A stretch of 34,799 bases of DNA from Methylorubrum zatmanii (GCF_014845115.1 NZ_NKUI01000093.1:1-34799), one strand, 5' to 3'; shown: positions 8,316-17,096, numbered from the stretch's first letter. The notes: generated by a model from the letters alone, not told the origin. Program-made: numbers and translations.

Positions 8316-9251
8316 TCAGAGCGCCTTCAGGAAGAGCGGCCAGCGCGGGTCGTTCATGATCGAGCGGGCGCGCATGTGTTTCCAGATCCCGTATTTGTAG
8401 AAATCGAAATCGAGGGTGGAGATGCGGTTCTGCACCATCGCCCAGGTCGACCATTTCACGTCGGCGAGCGCCTTGTGCACCATCAGCCGTGCGAACAGGG
8501 CCTCGTCGTAGCGGCCGAAATACTGTTCGATCAGCTCGCGATCGACGCTCTCGGGGAAGAACATCTCCCCGCTCCAGATCGCGAGATCGTAGAGCCGGTC
8601 GTTGTTGGAGGCGTATTCGAAGTCGATCAGCAGAATCGACTTGTCGTCGCCGACGAGGAAGTTGCCCGGCATCGGGTCGTTGAAGCAGGGCACGAGGTCG
8701 AGGCCGGAGGCGTCGAGCGCCGCCCGCGCCAGCCGGGTCTGGCGGGTCAGCCAGGCCTGGTCCGGCGGCAGCAGGGCGCCGAGTTCCGCCGCCTGCCGGT
8801 CGTGCTCGTCGATCATGTCGAACACGGTCTTGGTCAGCGGTAGGAGCGGCGCGTCGTGGAAGCGGCGGTAGATCCGCATCGCTTCCGCCCGCAGGGCCGG
8901 GTCGGCGAAGTCGCGGTTGGTCGAGGGGCGGCGCCCGTCGATGAATTCGGCGATCTCGATGTCCTGCGCGTCGAGATAGTCGAAGGTGCGGGGCCCGAGG
9001 CCGATGATCTCCGCCTGCCGGCTGGCGGCGCGGGCGGCGGCGCGGTCGATGAACATCTCGGTGCCGCGGCCGGGCATCTTCACGAAGTAGGAATGCGGCT
9101 CGCCCGCCACCTCGACGCGCCAGTTCATGTTGCTGATCCCGCCATGGACCGGGCCGTAGCGCATCGGCCGTCCCTGCCAGGGCGCGACGGTGCGAAGAAC
9201 GGCCTCGAAGGCGCGCTCGGCCTCGGTGGCGGCATTGCCCAGGGAGATCAT
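8316..9251 (-). CDS. Choline/ethanolamine-kinase-family phosphotransferase
   Basis: 311-residue protein-kinase-fold small-molecule kinase. GGISNMNWRV (37-46) and Lys58 in FVKMPG match the N-lobe of LicA/choline kinases. The catalytic loop reads CFNDPMPGN, with Asp192 as presumed base and Asn197 as metal ligand; the usual His of this loop is Phe190. Asp210 in IDFEYA is the second metal ligand. The C-terminal FYKYGIWKHMRAR (284-296) recurs in the kinase encoded just upstream (FRKYASWRFLRCR), suggesting that the two are paralogues. AGGAG lies 6 nt before the ATG. It follows the other kinase by 43 nt and precedes the HisN-type phosphatase by 3 nt. The substrate is probably an amino alcohol or similar amine (family inference). 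Confidence 0.85.
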   Translation of the reverse strand: MISLGNAATEAERAFEAVLRTVAPWQGRPMRYGPVHGGISNMNWRVEVAGEPHSYFVKMPGRGTEMFIDRAAARAASRQAEIIGLGPRTFDYLDAQDIEIAEFIDGRRPSTNRDFADPALRAEAMRIYRRFHDAPLLPLTKTVFDMIDEHDRQAAELGALLPPDQAWLTRQTRLARAALDASGLDLVPCFNDPMPGNFLVGDDKSILLIDFEYASNNDRLYDLAIWSGEMFFPESVDRELIEQYFGRYDEALFARLMVHKALADVKWSTWAMVQNRISTLDFDFYKYGIWKHMRARSIMNDPRWPLFLKAL

Positions 9252-9294
9252 GCTCGGCTCCTCAGGAGGAGGGGAACGGGTGGGACAGTCGCGC

Positions 9295-10275
9295 TCACAG
9301 GTCCCTCAGGGTTTCCTCGAAGCCCGGCCGCCCGACCTGCATCCGGCAGCGCAGGAAGCGCCAACTGGCGTATTTGCGGAATTCCAGCCCTCGGCGCGGC
9401 GAGAGCCGGTCCATCGCCAGGGCCCGCAGGGCCCAGTGGAGGTCGTCGGCGGCGGCGTAGGCGCGGGCGCGGTTGAACACGTCCTGCCGGAAGCGCCCTT
9501 CCGCCATCTCGATCCCCGCCTTCATCGGCGTCTCGAACGGGCAGGCCTCGTTGAGGAAGGCGCCGAGCTGGTAATGGGGGTCGGTGTCGCAGGCCATGTC
9601 GAAATCGACGAGGCGCAGGGCGCCGCCGGGCCCGAACAGCAGGTTCGAGGCGTGCGGGTCGGCATGGGCCGGCCGGACATCCGTGCCGGCGGCGGTCAGC
9701 GCCGCCTCGATGGCCTCGGCCCAATCGAACAGGAACCACGCATCGGGGGGAAGGGGATCGGCCTCCTCGCCGAGCAGGGCGCGCAGCGCGCGGATCGCCT
9801 CGAAGACGCTCCAGCGCCGCCCGAACGGGGCGCCCTCCCCGATCCGGCGGAAGGCCGCGATCACCGCGCCCATGGATTCGGGCCGCTGCAGCATGTCCAG
9901 GGTGGCCGGACGCCAGTCCGGGCCGAGGTACCGGAACAGGATCGCGCCCTGCTCGTCCGCCCGGTGCAGCGGCTCCGGAGCGAGGCCGAGGGCGGCGATG
10001 GCCGTCGCCGCGCGGAAGGCGGCGGCGGGGTCGAGCAGCGGCGCGGCGGCCGGCTCGGACACCTTGAGGAAATAGGCGGGCTCCCGCCCCTCCCCGTCCG
10101 CCACGAGATAGGTCGTGGACTCGACCCCCTGATAGGAGGGCGAGGCGAGGCCGGGCAGGGCCGGACCGTAATGCGGTGCCCTGCCCCGCAAGGCGGGCTG
10201 CGCCGCGAAGGCCTCGGCGAGGGCCGCCTCGGCCAGCCGCTCCTGCGCGTCCTCGGGCGTGCCGAGCCCTTTCAT
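9295..10275 (-). CDS. Aminoglycoside-phosphotransferase-family small-molecule kinase
   Basis: 326-residue kinase of the APH/choline kinase superfamily. Visible landmarks are Lys71 in YFLKVSE (N-lobe), the intact Brenner loop HADPHASN (His204, Asp206, Asn211) and VDFDMA with Asp224. A C-terminal FRKYASWRFLRCR block (299-311) parallels the neighbouring kinase. Its ATG overlaps the stop of the preceding M20 hydrolase gene by four bases (ATGA), implying translational coupling and a shared pathway. APH-fold enzymes phosphorylate many hydroxylated amines, not only antibiotics. Here, beside an importer and an amidohydrolase, a metabolic role seems likelier than resistance. Substrate unknown. Confidence 0.82.
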   Translation of the reverse strand: MKGLGTPEDAQERLAEAALAEAFAAQPALRGRAPHYGPALPGLASPSYQGVESTTYLVADGEGREPAYFLKVSEPAAAPLLDPAAAFRAATAIAALGLAPEPLHRADEQGAILFRYLGPDWRPATLDMLQRPESMGAVIAAFRRIGEGAPFGRRWSVFEAIRALRALLGEEADPLPPDAWFLFDWAEAIEAALTAAGTDVRPAHADPHASNLLFGPGGALRLVDFDMACDTDPHYQLGAFLNEACPFETPMKAGIEMAEGRFRQDVFNRARAYAAADDLHWALRALAMDRLSPRRGLEFRKYASWRFLRCRMQVGRPGFEETLRDL

Positions 10276-11564
10276 CGGTCCTGCTCCCCGGTTTCGAGGG
10301 CGGCCAGGCCCTCGGTGGCCAGGATCGTCAGCATGTCGGCCAGCACCTGGGTGCCGAAGGCCTGATCCTCGGGCGAGGCGAACTCGGTCGGGTGATGCAT
10401 CACCCCGCCGCGGCAGGGCACGGCCAGCACCACCGACGGGCAGACCGCCGACAGGCTGACCGCGTCGTGGCCGCCGATGGTGTCGAGGTGACGGGCTTCG
10501 GTGCCGTGGCGGGCGCTCGCCCGCTCGGCCAGCCGCACGAGGCCCGGCGCCATCGGGCCGGCGGCGCGGCGGTCGATCGCGCGGACCTCGTGGCCGACCT
10601 CGGCGCGGGCGCAGGCCAGATCGATCGCCGCCTTCAGCCGCAGCTCGGCCTCTTCCAGGATGGCGGGGGAGCCGGAGCGCAGTTCGATGAACAGCACCGC
10701 CTCGCTCGGCACGGTGTTGGGCGAGTTGGGCCGCACTTCGAGCCGCCCGACGGAACTGTGCAGATCGAGGCCGTAATCGGCCGTCATCGCCTTGAGGTCG
10801 GCGATGAGGTAGGCGGCGGCGAGCAGCGCGTCGCGCCGCTCGGCCATCGGCGTCGGGCCGGTATGGGCTTGGCGCCCGAGGAAGGCGAGACGGTACTTGG
10901 TGGCGCCCCAGAAGCGGGTGAAGGCGCCGAAGCGCAGTCCCTCGCGCTCCAGGATCGGCCCGCCCTCGATATGCAATTCGATGAAGGCGTCGGGCACCGG
11001 CACCCGGTCGGTCCCGGCATAGCCGATCCGCGCCAGCGCCTCACCCACGGCGATGCCGTCGCCGTCGCGGCGGGCGAGCGCCCAGTCGGGATCGGCGGCG
11101 CCGGTGAAGACGCTGCTGCCGAGCAGGCTCGGCTGGAACCGGGCCCCCTCCTCGTTGGTCCAGTTGGCGACCGCGAAGTTGCAGGCCGGCTTCGTCCCCG
11201 CCTCGGCCAGGCTTTCGCGCACCGACAGGATCGCCTCGCAGGCGGCGATCACGCCGAGCGCCCCGTCGAAGCGGCCGCCATTGGGCTGGCTGTCGAGATG
11301 CGAGCCGACCATCACCGTCGGCGCCCCCGGCCCGGCCAGTTCCAGATGACCGAACTGGTTGCCGATGGCGTCGACCTTCTGCGCGAAGCCGTGGCTGCGG
11401 AACCAAGCGGCGAGCCAGTCCCGCGCCCGGCCGTCCTCGTCGGACAGGGCGAGGCGGGTCATCGAGCCGTCCGGTCCGCCGCCGAAGGCGCAGACCGCCT
11501 CCATCATCGCCTGAAGGCGGGCCGGGTCGATCCGCGCGGCGGGAAGGGCCATCGTGTCAGGCAT
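10272..11564 (-). CDS. M20-family Zn-dependent carbamoylase / amidohydrolase
   Basis: 430-residue member of the hydantoinase/carbamoylase branch of peptidase family M20, which includes N-carbamoyl-L-amino acid hydrolase, allantoate amidohydrolase and beta-ureidopropionase. Expected metal ligands and catalytic residues are visible: His89 and Asp91 (GSHLDSQ), Asp100 (GGRFDGALGV), Glu138/Glu139 (NEEG), His198 (ELHIEGG) and the C-terminal His in MHHPTEF. GATKYRLAFLGRQAHTGPTPM marks the dimerisation (lid) domain boundary. The enzyme would hydrolyse a C-N bond of a ureido or amide compound and release ammonia, carbamate or an amine. It sits 72 nt after the ABC ATPase gene and overlaps the following kinase gene by 4 nt. 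A second in-frame ATG four codons later is possible. The exact substrate cannot be told from the sequence. Confidence 0.88.
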   Translation of the reverse strand: MPDTMALPAARIDPARLQAMMEAVCAFGGGPDGSMTRLALSDEDGRARDWLAAWFRSHGFAQKVDAIGNQFGHLELAGPGAPTVMVGSHLDSQPNGGRFDGALGVIAACEAILSVRESLAEAGTKPACNFAVANWTNEEGARFQPSLLGSSVFTGAADPDWALARRDGDGIAVGEALARIGYAGTDRVPVPDAFIELHIEGGPILEREGLRFGAFTRFWGATKYRLAFLGRQAHTGPTPMAERRDALLAAAYLIADLKAMTADYGLDLHSSVGRLEVRPNSPNTVPSEAVLFIELRSGSPAILEEAELRLKAAIDLACARAEVGHEVRAIDRRAAGPMAPGLVRLAERASARHGTEARHLDTIGGHDAVSLSAVCPSVVLAVPCRGGVMHHPTEFASPEDQAFGTQVLADMLTILATEGLAALETGEQDR

Positions 11565-11636
11565 GGATCACATCGATTGCTGCGGAGGGGATGGCGGGCG
11601 CGAGGTCGCGCGCCGGGGGGAGAGTCCGTGACGGCA

Positions 11637-13472
11637 TCAGGCCGCGCCCGCGAGGGTGGCGCCGGGCCCCGGCACGAGATGGCAGGAGGCGAGGTCGCGG
11701 GCGCCGCGCACCGACAGCAGCGGCGGTCGGTCGAGGCAGGGGCCGAAGGCCTGCGGGCAGCGGGAGCGGAAGGCACAGCCGATGGGCAGGTCGATCGGGC
11801 TCGGCGGCTCGCCCTCCATCAGGCAATCCTCCGGCCGGTAGCGCCGCGCCTCCAGGGACGGCATCGCCGAGAGCAACGCCCGGGTGTAGGGATGGCCGGG
11901 ATCGAAGAACAGGCGGTCGTTGTCGGCGAGTTCCACCACCTCGCCGAGATACATCACGGCGATGCGGTTGCAGGCTTTGCGCACCATCGCGAGATCGTGG
12001 CTGATATAGATGTAGGTCAGCCCGTGCGCCCGCTGAAGCTTGTCGAACAGGGCGAGCAGCTTGAACTGCTCGGTCTGGTCGAGGGCCGAGAGCGTCTCGT
12101 CCATGAGCAGGATCTCGGGGTCCAGCACCATGGCGCGGGCGACGTTGACGCGCTGGCGCTGCCCGGCCGAGAGCCCGAGCGGCAGGTCGTCGTAGAGCGA
12201 GACCGGCAGCCCGACATCGTCCATCACCGCGCGCACCTTCTCGCGGATCTTCCTCGGGTCGCGCCAGCCATGGGTGCGCAAGGGAGCTTCGAGCATGGCG
12301 CCGATGCCGGTGCGTGGCGGCAGCGAGTTGAACGGGTCCTGGAGCACGAGCTGGAGCTTGCGCCGGAAGCCGAGCAACTCGGCCCCTGACAATCCGGCGA
12401 TGTCGCGGCCCTCGCACAGCACGCTGCCGCCGCTCGGGCGCTCCAGCCGGCTCAGGAGCCGCATCAGGGTGGACTTGCCGCAGCCGGATTCGCCCACCAC
12501 CGCGAAGCTGTCGCCCTTGACGATGTCGAAGGTGACGTTGCGGACGGCGCGCAGGGCGCTGGTGCCGGCGAAGCTGCCGCGCTTCTTCACCCGGTAGGTC
12601 TGCGACACGTCCCGCAGGCTGATGATGGCGTCGGCAGGGACCGGCGCGGCCGGCTTCGGGGCGGCGGGCAAGGTCGGCCGCTCGCCCCAGATCACCGGGA
12701 TCTGCGCGACCAGCGCGCGGGTATAGGCATGGCGCGGGGCGGCGATCAGCGCCTCGGTCGCCTGCTCTTCCACCAGTTTTCCGGCATCGATCACCAGGGT
12801 CCGGCTCGCCGCCTCGCGGGCCACGGGAAGCGAGGAGGAGACGAACAGGATCGCCGTGTCGAAGCGCTCGGTGAGTTCGCGCATCAGGCGGATCACCTGG
12901 GCCGCCACCGTCACGTCCAGAGGCTGGGTCACGTTGTCGGCGACGAGCAGCGCCGGGTTGGAGACCATCGCGTCGACGATCAGCGCCCGCTGCATCATCC
13001 CGCCGGAGAAGTGCGACGGGTAATCGTGGAAGCGCGACGCGGCGGAGGGGATGCGCACGGCATCGAGCAGGGCGACGACCCGGGCCTGCGCCTCCTTCGG
13101 GGACACCTCCGGCATCACCGCGCGCAGCTTCTCGACGATCTGCCGGCCGACCGGCAGGGTCGGATCGAGGGCGCCCATCGGGTTGGCGCCGACATAGGCG
13201 ATGTCCCGGCGCAGCCGCCGCATCTCGCGCGGGGGCAGCGCGAGCAGGTTGCGCCCTCGGAAGGACACGCTGCCGGAGCGGATGGCGAGCGGCGGCTCGA
13301 TCCAGTTCACCACGGCCCGCGACAGCACCGTCTTGCCGGCACCCGAGGCGCCGACGACGCCGACGATCTCGCGCGGGGCGACATCGAAGCCGATGCCGTC
13401 GAGGAGGGTCCGCTGCCGGCCGGGGAGCGTGAGCGCGACGGAGAGGTCGCGGACGGAGAGCACCGGGTCCAT
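11637..13472 (-). CDS. Fused double ATPase of an oligopeptide-type ABC importer (DppD-DppF-like)
   Basis: 611-residue protein with two ABC domains in tandem. The second domain is canonical: Walker A GESGCGKST (327-335), Gln378, Walker B with Asp458-Glu459 and switch His492, followed by the oligopeptide-type C-terminal extension with Cys566, Cys572 and Cys579. The first has an intact Walker A (GASGAGKT, 41-48) and signature FSGGMMQR (155-162). However, the Q-loop Gln is Ala96, the catalytic Glu is Asn180 (VADN) and the switch His is Ser213 (VSSS). Domain 2's signature is LSAGQ instead of LSGGQ, so one composite ATP site is degenerate and the other consensus. The start at 13472 shares one base with the preceding permease stop (TGATG); the open frame extends further upstream only as antisense-like shadow sequence. 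Confidence 0.9.
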   Translation of the reverse strand: MDPVLSVRDLSVALTLPGRQRTLLDGIGFDVAPREIVGVVGASGAGKTVLSRAVVNWIEPPLAIRSGSVSFRGRNLLALPPREMRRLRRDIAYVGANPMGALDPTLPVGRQIVEKLRAVMPEVSPKEAQARVVALLDAVRIPSAASRFHDYPSHFSGGMMQRALIVDAMVSNPALLVADNVTQPLDVTVAAQVIRLMRELTERFDTAILFVSSSLPVAREAASRTLVIDAGKLVEEQATEALIAAPRHAYTRALVAQIPVIWGERPTLPAAPKPAAPVPADAIISLRDVSQTYRVKKRGSFAGTSALRAVRNVTFDIVKGDSFAVVGESGCGKSTLMRLLSRLERPSGGSVLCEGRDIAGLSGAELLGFRRKLQLVLQDPFNSLPPRTGIGAMLEAPLRTHGWRDPRKIREKVRAVMDDVGLPVSLYDDLPLGLSAGQRQRVNVARAMVLDPEILLMDETLSALDQTEQFKLLALFDKLQRAHGLTYIYISHDLAMVRKACNRIAVMYLGEVVELADNDRLFFDPGHPYTRALLSAMPSLEARRYRPEDCLMEGEPPSPIDLPIGCAFRSRCPQAFGPCLDRPPLLSVRGARDLASCHLVPGPGATLAGAA

Positions 13473-14407
13473 CAGGCGCCCCCGTGGATCGTGTTGCGGG
13501 CGCGCTCGAAGGCGGCGCCGATCAGGTTGATGCTGGTGAGGGTGAGGCACAGGAACAGGCCGGGCATGGTGGCGATCCACCACGCGTTGAGCAGGTACTT
13601 GCGCCCGTCGGCGATGATGTTGCCGAAGGTCGGCGTCGGCGGCTGCACGCCGAGGCCAAGGAAGCCGAGGGTCGATTCGAAGATCATCATCCGCGCCACG
13701 TCGAGCACCGAGGTGAACAGCAGCGGCGGCAGTAGCAGCGGCACCAGCAGGGTCAGGATGATGCGCGGATGGGTGGCGCCCGAGACCTGCGCGGCGCAGA
13801 CATATTCGCGCCCGCGCTCGGCCATCACCACCGAGCGCATCACCCGCGCATAGACCGGCCAGTTCGACAGGCCGAGCACGAGGATGATGGCGGGGATGGT
13901 CGGGCGCGAGACGCCGAGCACCGCGATCGCCAGGATGATCATCGGGATCGAGAGCTGCGCGTCGGTGATGCGCATCACGACCGTGTCGGTGCGGCCGCCG
14001 AAATAGCCGGCGACGGTGCCGAGGGCGCAGCCGATCAGCAGGGTGAGCGCCACCGAGGCGACGCCGATCAGGAACGAGGTGCGCAGGCCCACGAGGCTGC
14101 GCACCAGCATGTCGCGGCCGATCTGGTCGGTGCCGAGCGGGTGGGCCCAGCTCCATTTGTCGCCGAGGAACAGGGGCGGCAGCAGGCGGGCCCGCACATC
14201 CATCTTCACCGGGTCGATGCCGCTGAGTTCGGGATAGAGGGCGGCGGCCAGCGCCAGGATCAGGACCAGGGCGAGCCCGATCCTGAAGCCGGTGGATCCG
14301 GTCGCCTGTCCGAGGATGCGCCGGCCGATGGAGCGCGACATCAGGCGCGCCTCGGCGGGGTCGGCGTGCGGCGGCGCGAGCGCCAGGGAGGTCTCGACGG
14401 CATCCAT
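13472..14407 (-). CDS. Oligopeptide-type ABC transporter permease (DppC-like)
   Basis: 311-residue inner-membrane permease. A cytoplasmic N-terminus precedes the first helix (about 42-60), and LGTDQIGRDMLVRSLVGLRTS is the hallmark start of the DppC/OppC transmembrane domain. The EAA-type coupling loop is seen in YVCAAQVSGATHPRII (about 215-232), and the C-terminus GLFLCLTLTSINLIGAAFERARN is typical. I start at the ATG at 14407, which overlaps the stop of the upstream permease by one base; the frame open to 15454 upstream is shadow. It ends overlapping the ATPase start. It would form a heterodimeric channel with the DppB-like partner encoded just before. Confidence 0.92.
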   Translation of the reverse strand: MDAVETSLALAPPHADPAEARLMSRSIGRRILGQATGSTGFRIGLALVLILALAAALYPELSGIDPVKMDVRARLLPPLFLGDKWSWAHPLGTDQIGRDMLVRSLVGLRTSFLIGVASVALTLLIGCALGTVAGYFGGRTDTVVMRITDAQLSIPMIILAIAVLGVSRPTIPAIILVLGLSNWPVYARVMRSVVMAERGREYVCAAQVSGATHPRIILTLLVPLLLPPLLFTSVLDVARMMIFESTLGFLGLGVQPPTPTFGNIIADGRKYLLNAWWIATMPGLFLCLTLTSINLIGAAFERARNTIHGGA

Positions 14408-15387
14408 CAGTAGGCGAGCCTCGGATCGATGGTGGTGGCGGCGAGATCGACGAGGATGTTGATGAGGACGAAGATCGCGCTGGTGACGATGGCGATGCCT
14501 TGGATCAGCGGAAAGTCGCGCTGGAGCACGGCATTGATCGTGAGCAGGCCGAGGCCGGGATAGTCGAAGATGTATTCGACGATGATCACGCCCCCGAGCA
14601 GGGACGAGAACTGCACCCCGAGCAGGTTGAGGAGCGGCACCGAGGCGTTGCGCAGCGCATGCGCCGCCACGATCCGCGGACGCGACAGGCCGCGCACATG
14701 GCCGACCGCGACGTAGGATTCCGACATCTGCGCCGCGACGGCGCCGGAGAGCGTCCGGATCAGCACCGGCGACAGTTCGACCGCGAGCACCAGGGCCGGC
14801 AGCACCGTGTAGGAGAAGCCGCCATAGCCGATCGCCGGCAACCAGCCGAGCTTCACCGAGAGCAGCAGGGCCAGGACGATGCCGAGCCAGAAGTTCGGCA
14901 GGGAGATGAAGACCGAGGACACGGCGAAGGCGACCCGGTCGGCGATGCCGCCGGGGCGCAGGCCCGCCGCGATCCCGAGCAGGCCGGAGAAGACCAGCGC
15001 GAAGGCGAGCGCCAGGGCCGCCAGCTGCAAGGTCATCGGCAGGGCGTCGAGGATCAGGCGGATCACCTCGGCCCGCTCGCCCCGCGTGGCGTCGTTGAAG
15101 TTCGCCCCGCCGGTGGCCGCGCCGTTGGCCGGCCGCACGAAGCTCTGGCCGAGATCGCCCTGGACGACATGGCCGAGATAGCGGCCGAACTGCACCGGGA
15201 TCGGATCGCGCAGGCCCATCCGCGTGGCGATCTGCTCGATCAGCGCCTCGGGCGCCATGCCGCCGGCCATCAGGCGCACGGGATCGCCCGGCACCACCCG
15301 CAGCAGGGTGAAGATCAGGAGCGAGACGAGGAAGACGATCACCGCCCCCTGCGCGAGGCGCCGGGCGAGGAAGCTGAGAACGAACAT
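14407..15387 (-). CDS. Oligopeptide-type ABC transporter permease (DppB-like)
   Basis: 326-residue inner-membrane permease. It has the DppB/OppB N-terminus: first helix at about 10-32, then VVPGDPVRLMAGG, and a periplasmic loop with LGLRDPIPVQFGRYL-like sequence and GDLGQSF. Five further helices follow, with the EAA-type loop ESYVAVGHVRGLSRPRIV (about 223-240) for contact with the ATPase. An insertion rich in Gly, Ala and Asn sits at about 90-105 in the first periplasmic loop. It lies 89 nt downstream of the solute-binding protein gene, beyond a hairpin, and is followed without gap by the second permease. Confidence 0.92.
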   Translation of the reverse strand: MFVLSFLARRLAQGAVIVFLVSLLIFTLLRVVPGDPVRLMAGGMAPEALIEQIATRMGLRDPIPVQFGRYLGHVVQGDLGQSFVRPANGAATGGANFNDATRGERAEVIRLILDALPMTLQLAALALAFALVFSGLLGIAAGLRPGGIADRVAFAVSSVFISLPNFWLGIVLALLLSVKLGWLPAIGYGGFSYTVLPALVLAVELSPVLIRTLSGAVAAQMSESYVAVGHVRGLSRPRIVAAHALRNASVPLLNLLGVQFSSLLGGVIIVEYIFDYPGLGLLTINAVLQRDFPLIQGIAIVTSAIFVLINILVDLAATTIDPRLAY

Positions 15388-15422
15388 CGGGTTTCGGGTC
15401 CGGCGACGGAATCGGCGGAGCG

Positions 15423-15452
15423 GACCCGGCCGCCCTCGAAAGGGGCCGGGTC
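15423..15452 (-). terminator. Hairpin between the binding-protein gene and the permeases
   Basis: Perfect 9-bp inverted repeat GACCCGGCC / GGCCGGGTC with a 12-nt loop, 25 nt after the binding-protein stop. There is no T-run, so it is more likely an mRNA-protecting or attenuating hairpin than a complete terminator. Such structures often keep the binding protein more abundant than the membrane parts. Confidence 0.5.
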
Positions 15453-15476
15453 ACGCGCCGGGCGCGGGCAGTCCGG

Positions 15477-17048
15477 TCAGGCGGTCTTCGCGGCGTCGAT
15501 GGAGCCGTCCGGGTAGACGTAGAGGCCCTTCAGCTCCTTCTGCATCGCGTGGATCATCACCGAGGTGAACAGCGACAGGGCCGGCACCTTGGCCGCGATC
15601 AGCGGCATGGTCTCGTTCTGAAGGATGGCCTTGCGCTCCTCCAGGCTGGGCGCCGCCCGCTCCTTGTCGAGGCTCGCGTCGAGTTCCGCATCCTCGATGC
15701 CGGTGATCCGGTGCGAGGAGGAATGGAAATGCGTGCGCAGCACCAGATCCGGCTCCGGCGAGCCGGTGGACCAGCCGCAATCGACCATATGGCCGGGGCC
15801 ACCGCCGGGGCGGTGATAGAGGCGCTCGTTCCAGGCCGCCGGTTCGAGCACCGTCAGGCTCACCGGGAAACCCTGCTCGTTGAGCATCGCGGTGATGACT
15901 TCGCCGTATTCCTTGGTCTTCGGATAGAACCCGACCGAGGTGATGTATTCGAGCGGCGGCAGCCCCTTGCCCTTGGGATACCCGGCCTCCGCCAGCAGCG
16001 CCTGCGCCTTGGCCGGGTCGTAGGCCGGATAGTTCTTGAGGTCGGTGTAGCCGAACTTCACCGGCGAGATGAAGTTCGCCGAGGCGTGGCCGGCCGCGCC
16101 CAGGATCTCCAGGAGCATCGCCCGGTCGATGGAATGGCAGGCGGCCATGCGCACCCGCACGTCGTTGAAGGGCGGCTTGGAGCAGCGGAACCAGAGATAC
16201 TTGTTCTCGACCGAGACGACTTGGTTGATGGCGATCTTCGGGTTGGCCCTCACCGTCTCGACCTGCTCCGGTTCGAGCCGCTCGACGATCGAGGCCTGAC
16301 CGTTCATCAGCGACAGCATCCGGGTGGTCGAGTCGCCGGTGAAGGTGAAGTCGATGCCGGGGATAGTCGGCTTGCCCTTGAAGTAGCCGTCATAGGCCGT
16401 GAGCACGGTGTCGTTGCCGCGCTGCTCGACGAAGCGGAACGGGCCGGTGCCATTCAGGCGCCGGGTCAGAACGCCGCCCGGGCCCTCGGCGATGTCCTTG
16501 GCCGACATGATCGGCAGGAACGAGGCCAGGAAGAGGAAGAGATGGGCGGGATAGCCGCCCTTGGCGGTATCGACGATCACGGTCTCGTCGTCGGGCGTGG
16601 TGATCGTCAGAGTCTCGGTCGGGCCGGGATACCATTGCGCCGGCCGGTCCTTGCCGGACCCGTATTCGAAGGTCGCCTTGACGTCTTCCGCCTTGAACGG
16701 CTTGCCGTCGTGGAAGTGTACGCCCTTGCGCAGCTTGATCTGAAGCCGGTGCGGATCGAGCAACTGGATGTCGGTGGCGAGTTCGTAGACCACCTTGCCA
16801 GGGTCATCGAGGGTCATCGGCGTGCGGGTCAGAAAGCCCATCACGAAGCCCTCGATGTTCTTCTGCGAGAGCGTGGTGTGGGCGGTCGGATCCCAGTTGC
16901 CGGTGATGTTCTCGGCCGAGAGGAACACCAGCGGCTTGCCCGTCTGGGCGAAGGCCGAGGCAATCAGGAAATCCGGGTTGATCTGAGCGAAGCCCAGGGC
17001 GGCGGCGCTGCCCTGGAGGAACCGCCGACGATCGATTCTATTCGCCAT
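15477..17048 (-). CDS. Tat-exported ABC transporter solute-binding protein, family 5
   Basis: 523-residue periplasmic binding protein of the peptide/nickel (SBP_bac_5) family. The N-terminus MANRIDRRRFLQG carries a twin-arginine motif, with likely cleavage after AFAQ at about residue 35, and no lipobox Cys. Family features follow: GNWDPTAHTT near the start, KLRKGVHFHDGKPFKAEDVKAT (about 95-116), and the C-terminal lobe with YDPAKAQALLAEAGYPKG. The ATG at 17048 is chosen because it starts the Tat signal; a longer frame to 17495 has no coding character. It is the first gene of the operon, about 40 nt downstream of the start site predicted from a sigma-54 promoter. Ligand unknown; the downstream carbamoylase and kinases suggest an amide or ureido compound rather than simple peptides. 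Confidence 0.92.
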   Translation of the reverse strand: MANRIDRRRFLQGSAAALGFAQINPDFLIASAFAQTGKPLVFLSAENITGNWDPTAHTTLSQKNIEGFVMGFLTRTPMTLDDPGKVVYELATDIQLLDPHRLQIKLRKGVHFHDGKPFKAEDVKATFEYGSGKDRPAQWYPGPTETLTITTPDDETVIVDTAKGGYPAHLFLFLASFLPIMSAKDIAEGPGGVLTRRLNGTGPFRFVEQRGNDTVLTAYDGYFKGKPTIPGIDFTFTGDSTTRMLSLMNGQASIVERLEPEQVETVRANPKIAINQVVSVENKYLWFRCSKPPFNDVRVRMAACHSIDRAMLLEILGAAGHASANFISPVKFGYTDLKNYPAYDPAKAQALLAEAGYPKGKGLPPLEYITSVGFYPKTKEYGEVITAMLNEQGFPVSLTVLEPAAWNERLYHRPGGGPGHMVDCGWSTGSPEPDLVLRTHFHSSSHRITGIEDAELDASLDKERAAPSLEERKAILQNETMPLIAAKVPALSLFTSVMIHAMQKELKGLYVYPDGSIDAAKTA

Positions 17049-17081
17049 TCTGATGCCCCCGACTTCCACAAATCCATCATA

Positions 17082-17096
17082 GTGGTCAGAAACCAC
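17082..17096. promoter_or_regulatory. Operator-like inverted repeat at the predicted start site
   Basis: GTGGT-N5-ACCAC, perfect 5-bp arms, lies 34 nt upstream of the binding-protein ATG and covers the start site expected from the sigma-54 promoter (about 17088). Its form resembles TGGT...ACCA operators of GntR/FCD-type repressors, but the repeat is short. Confidence 0.4.
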
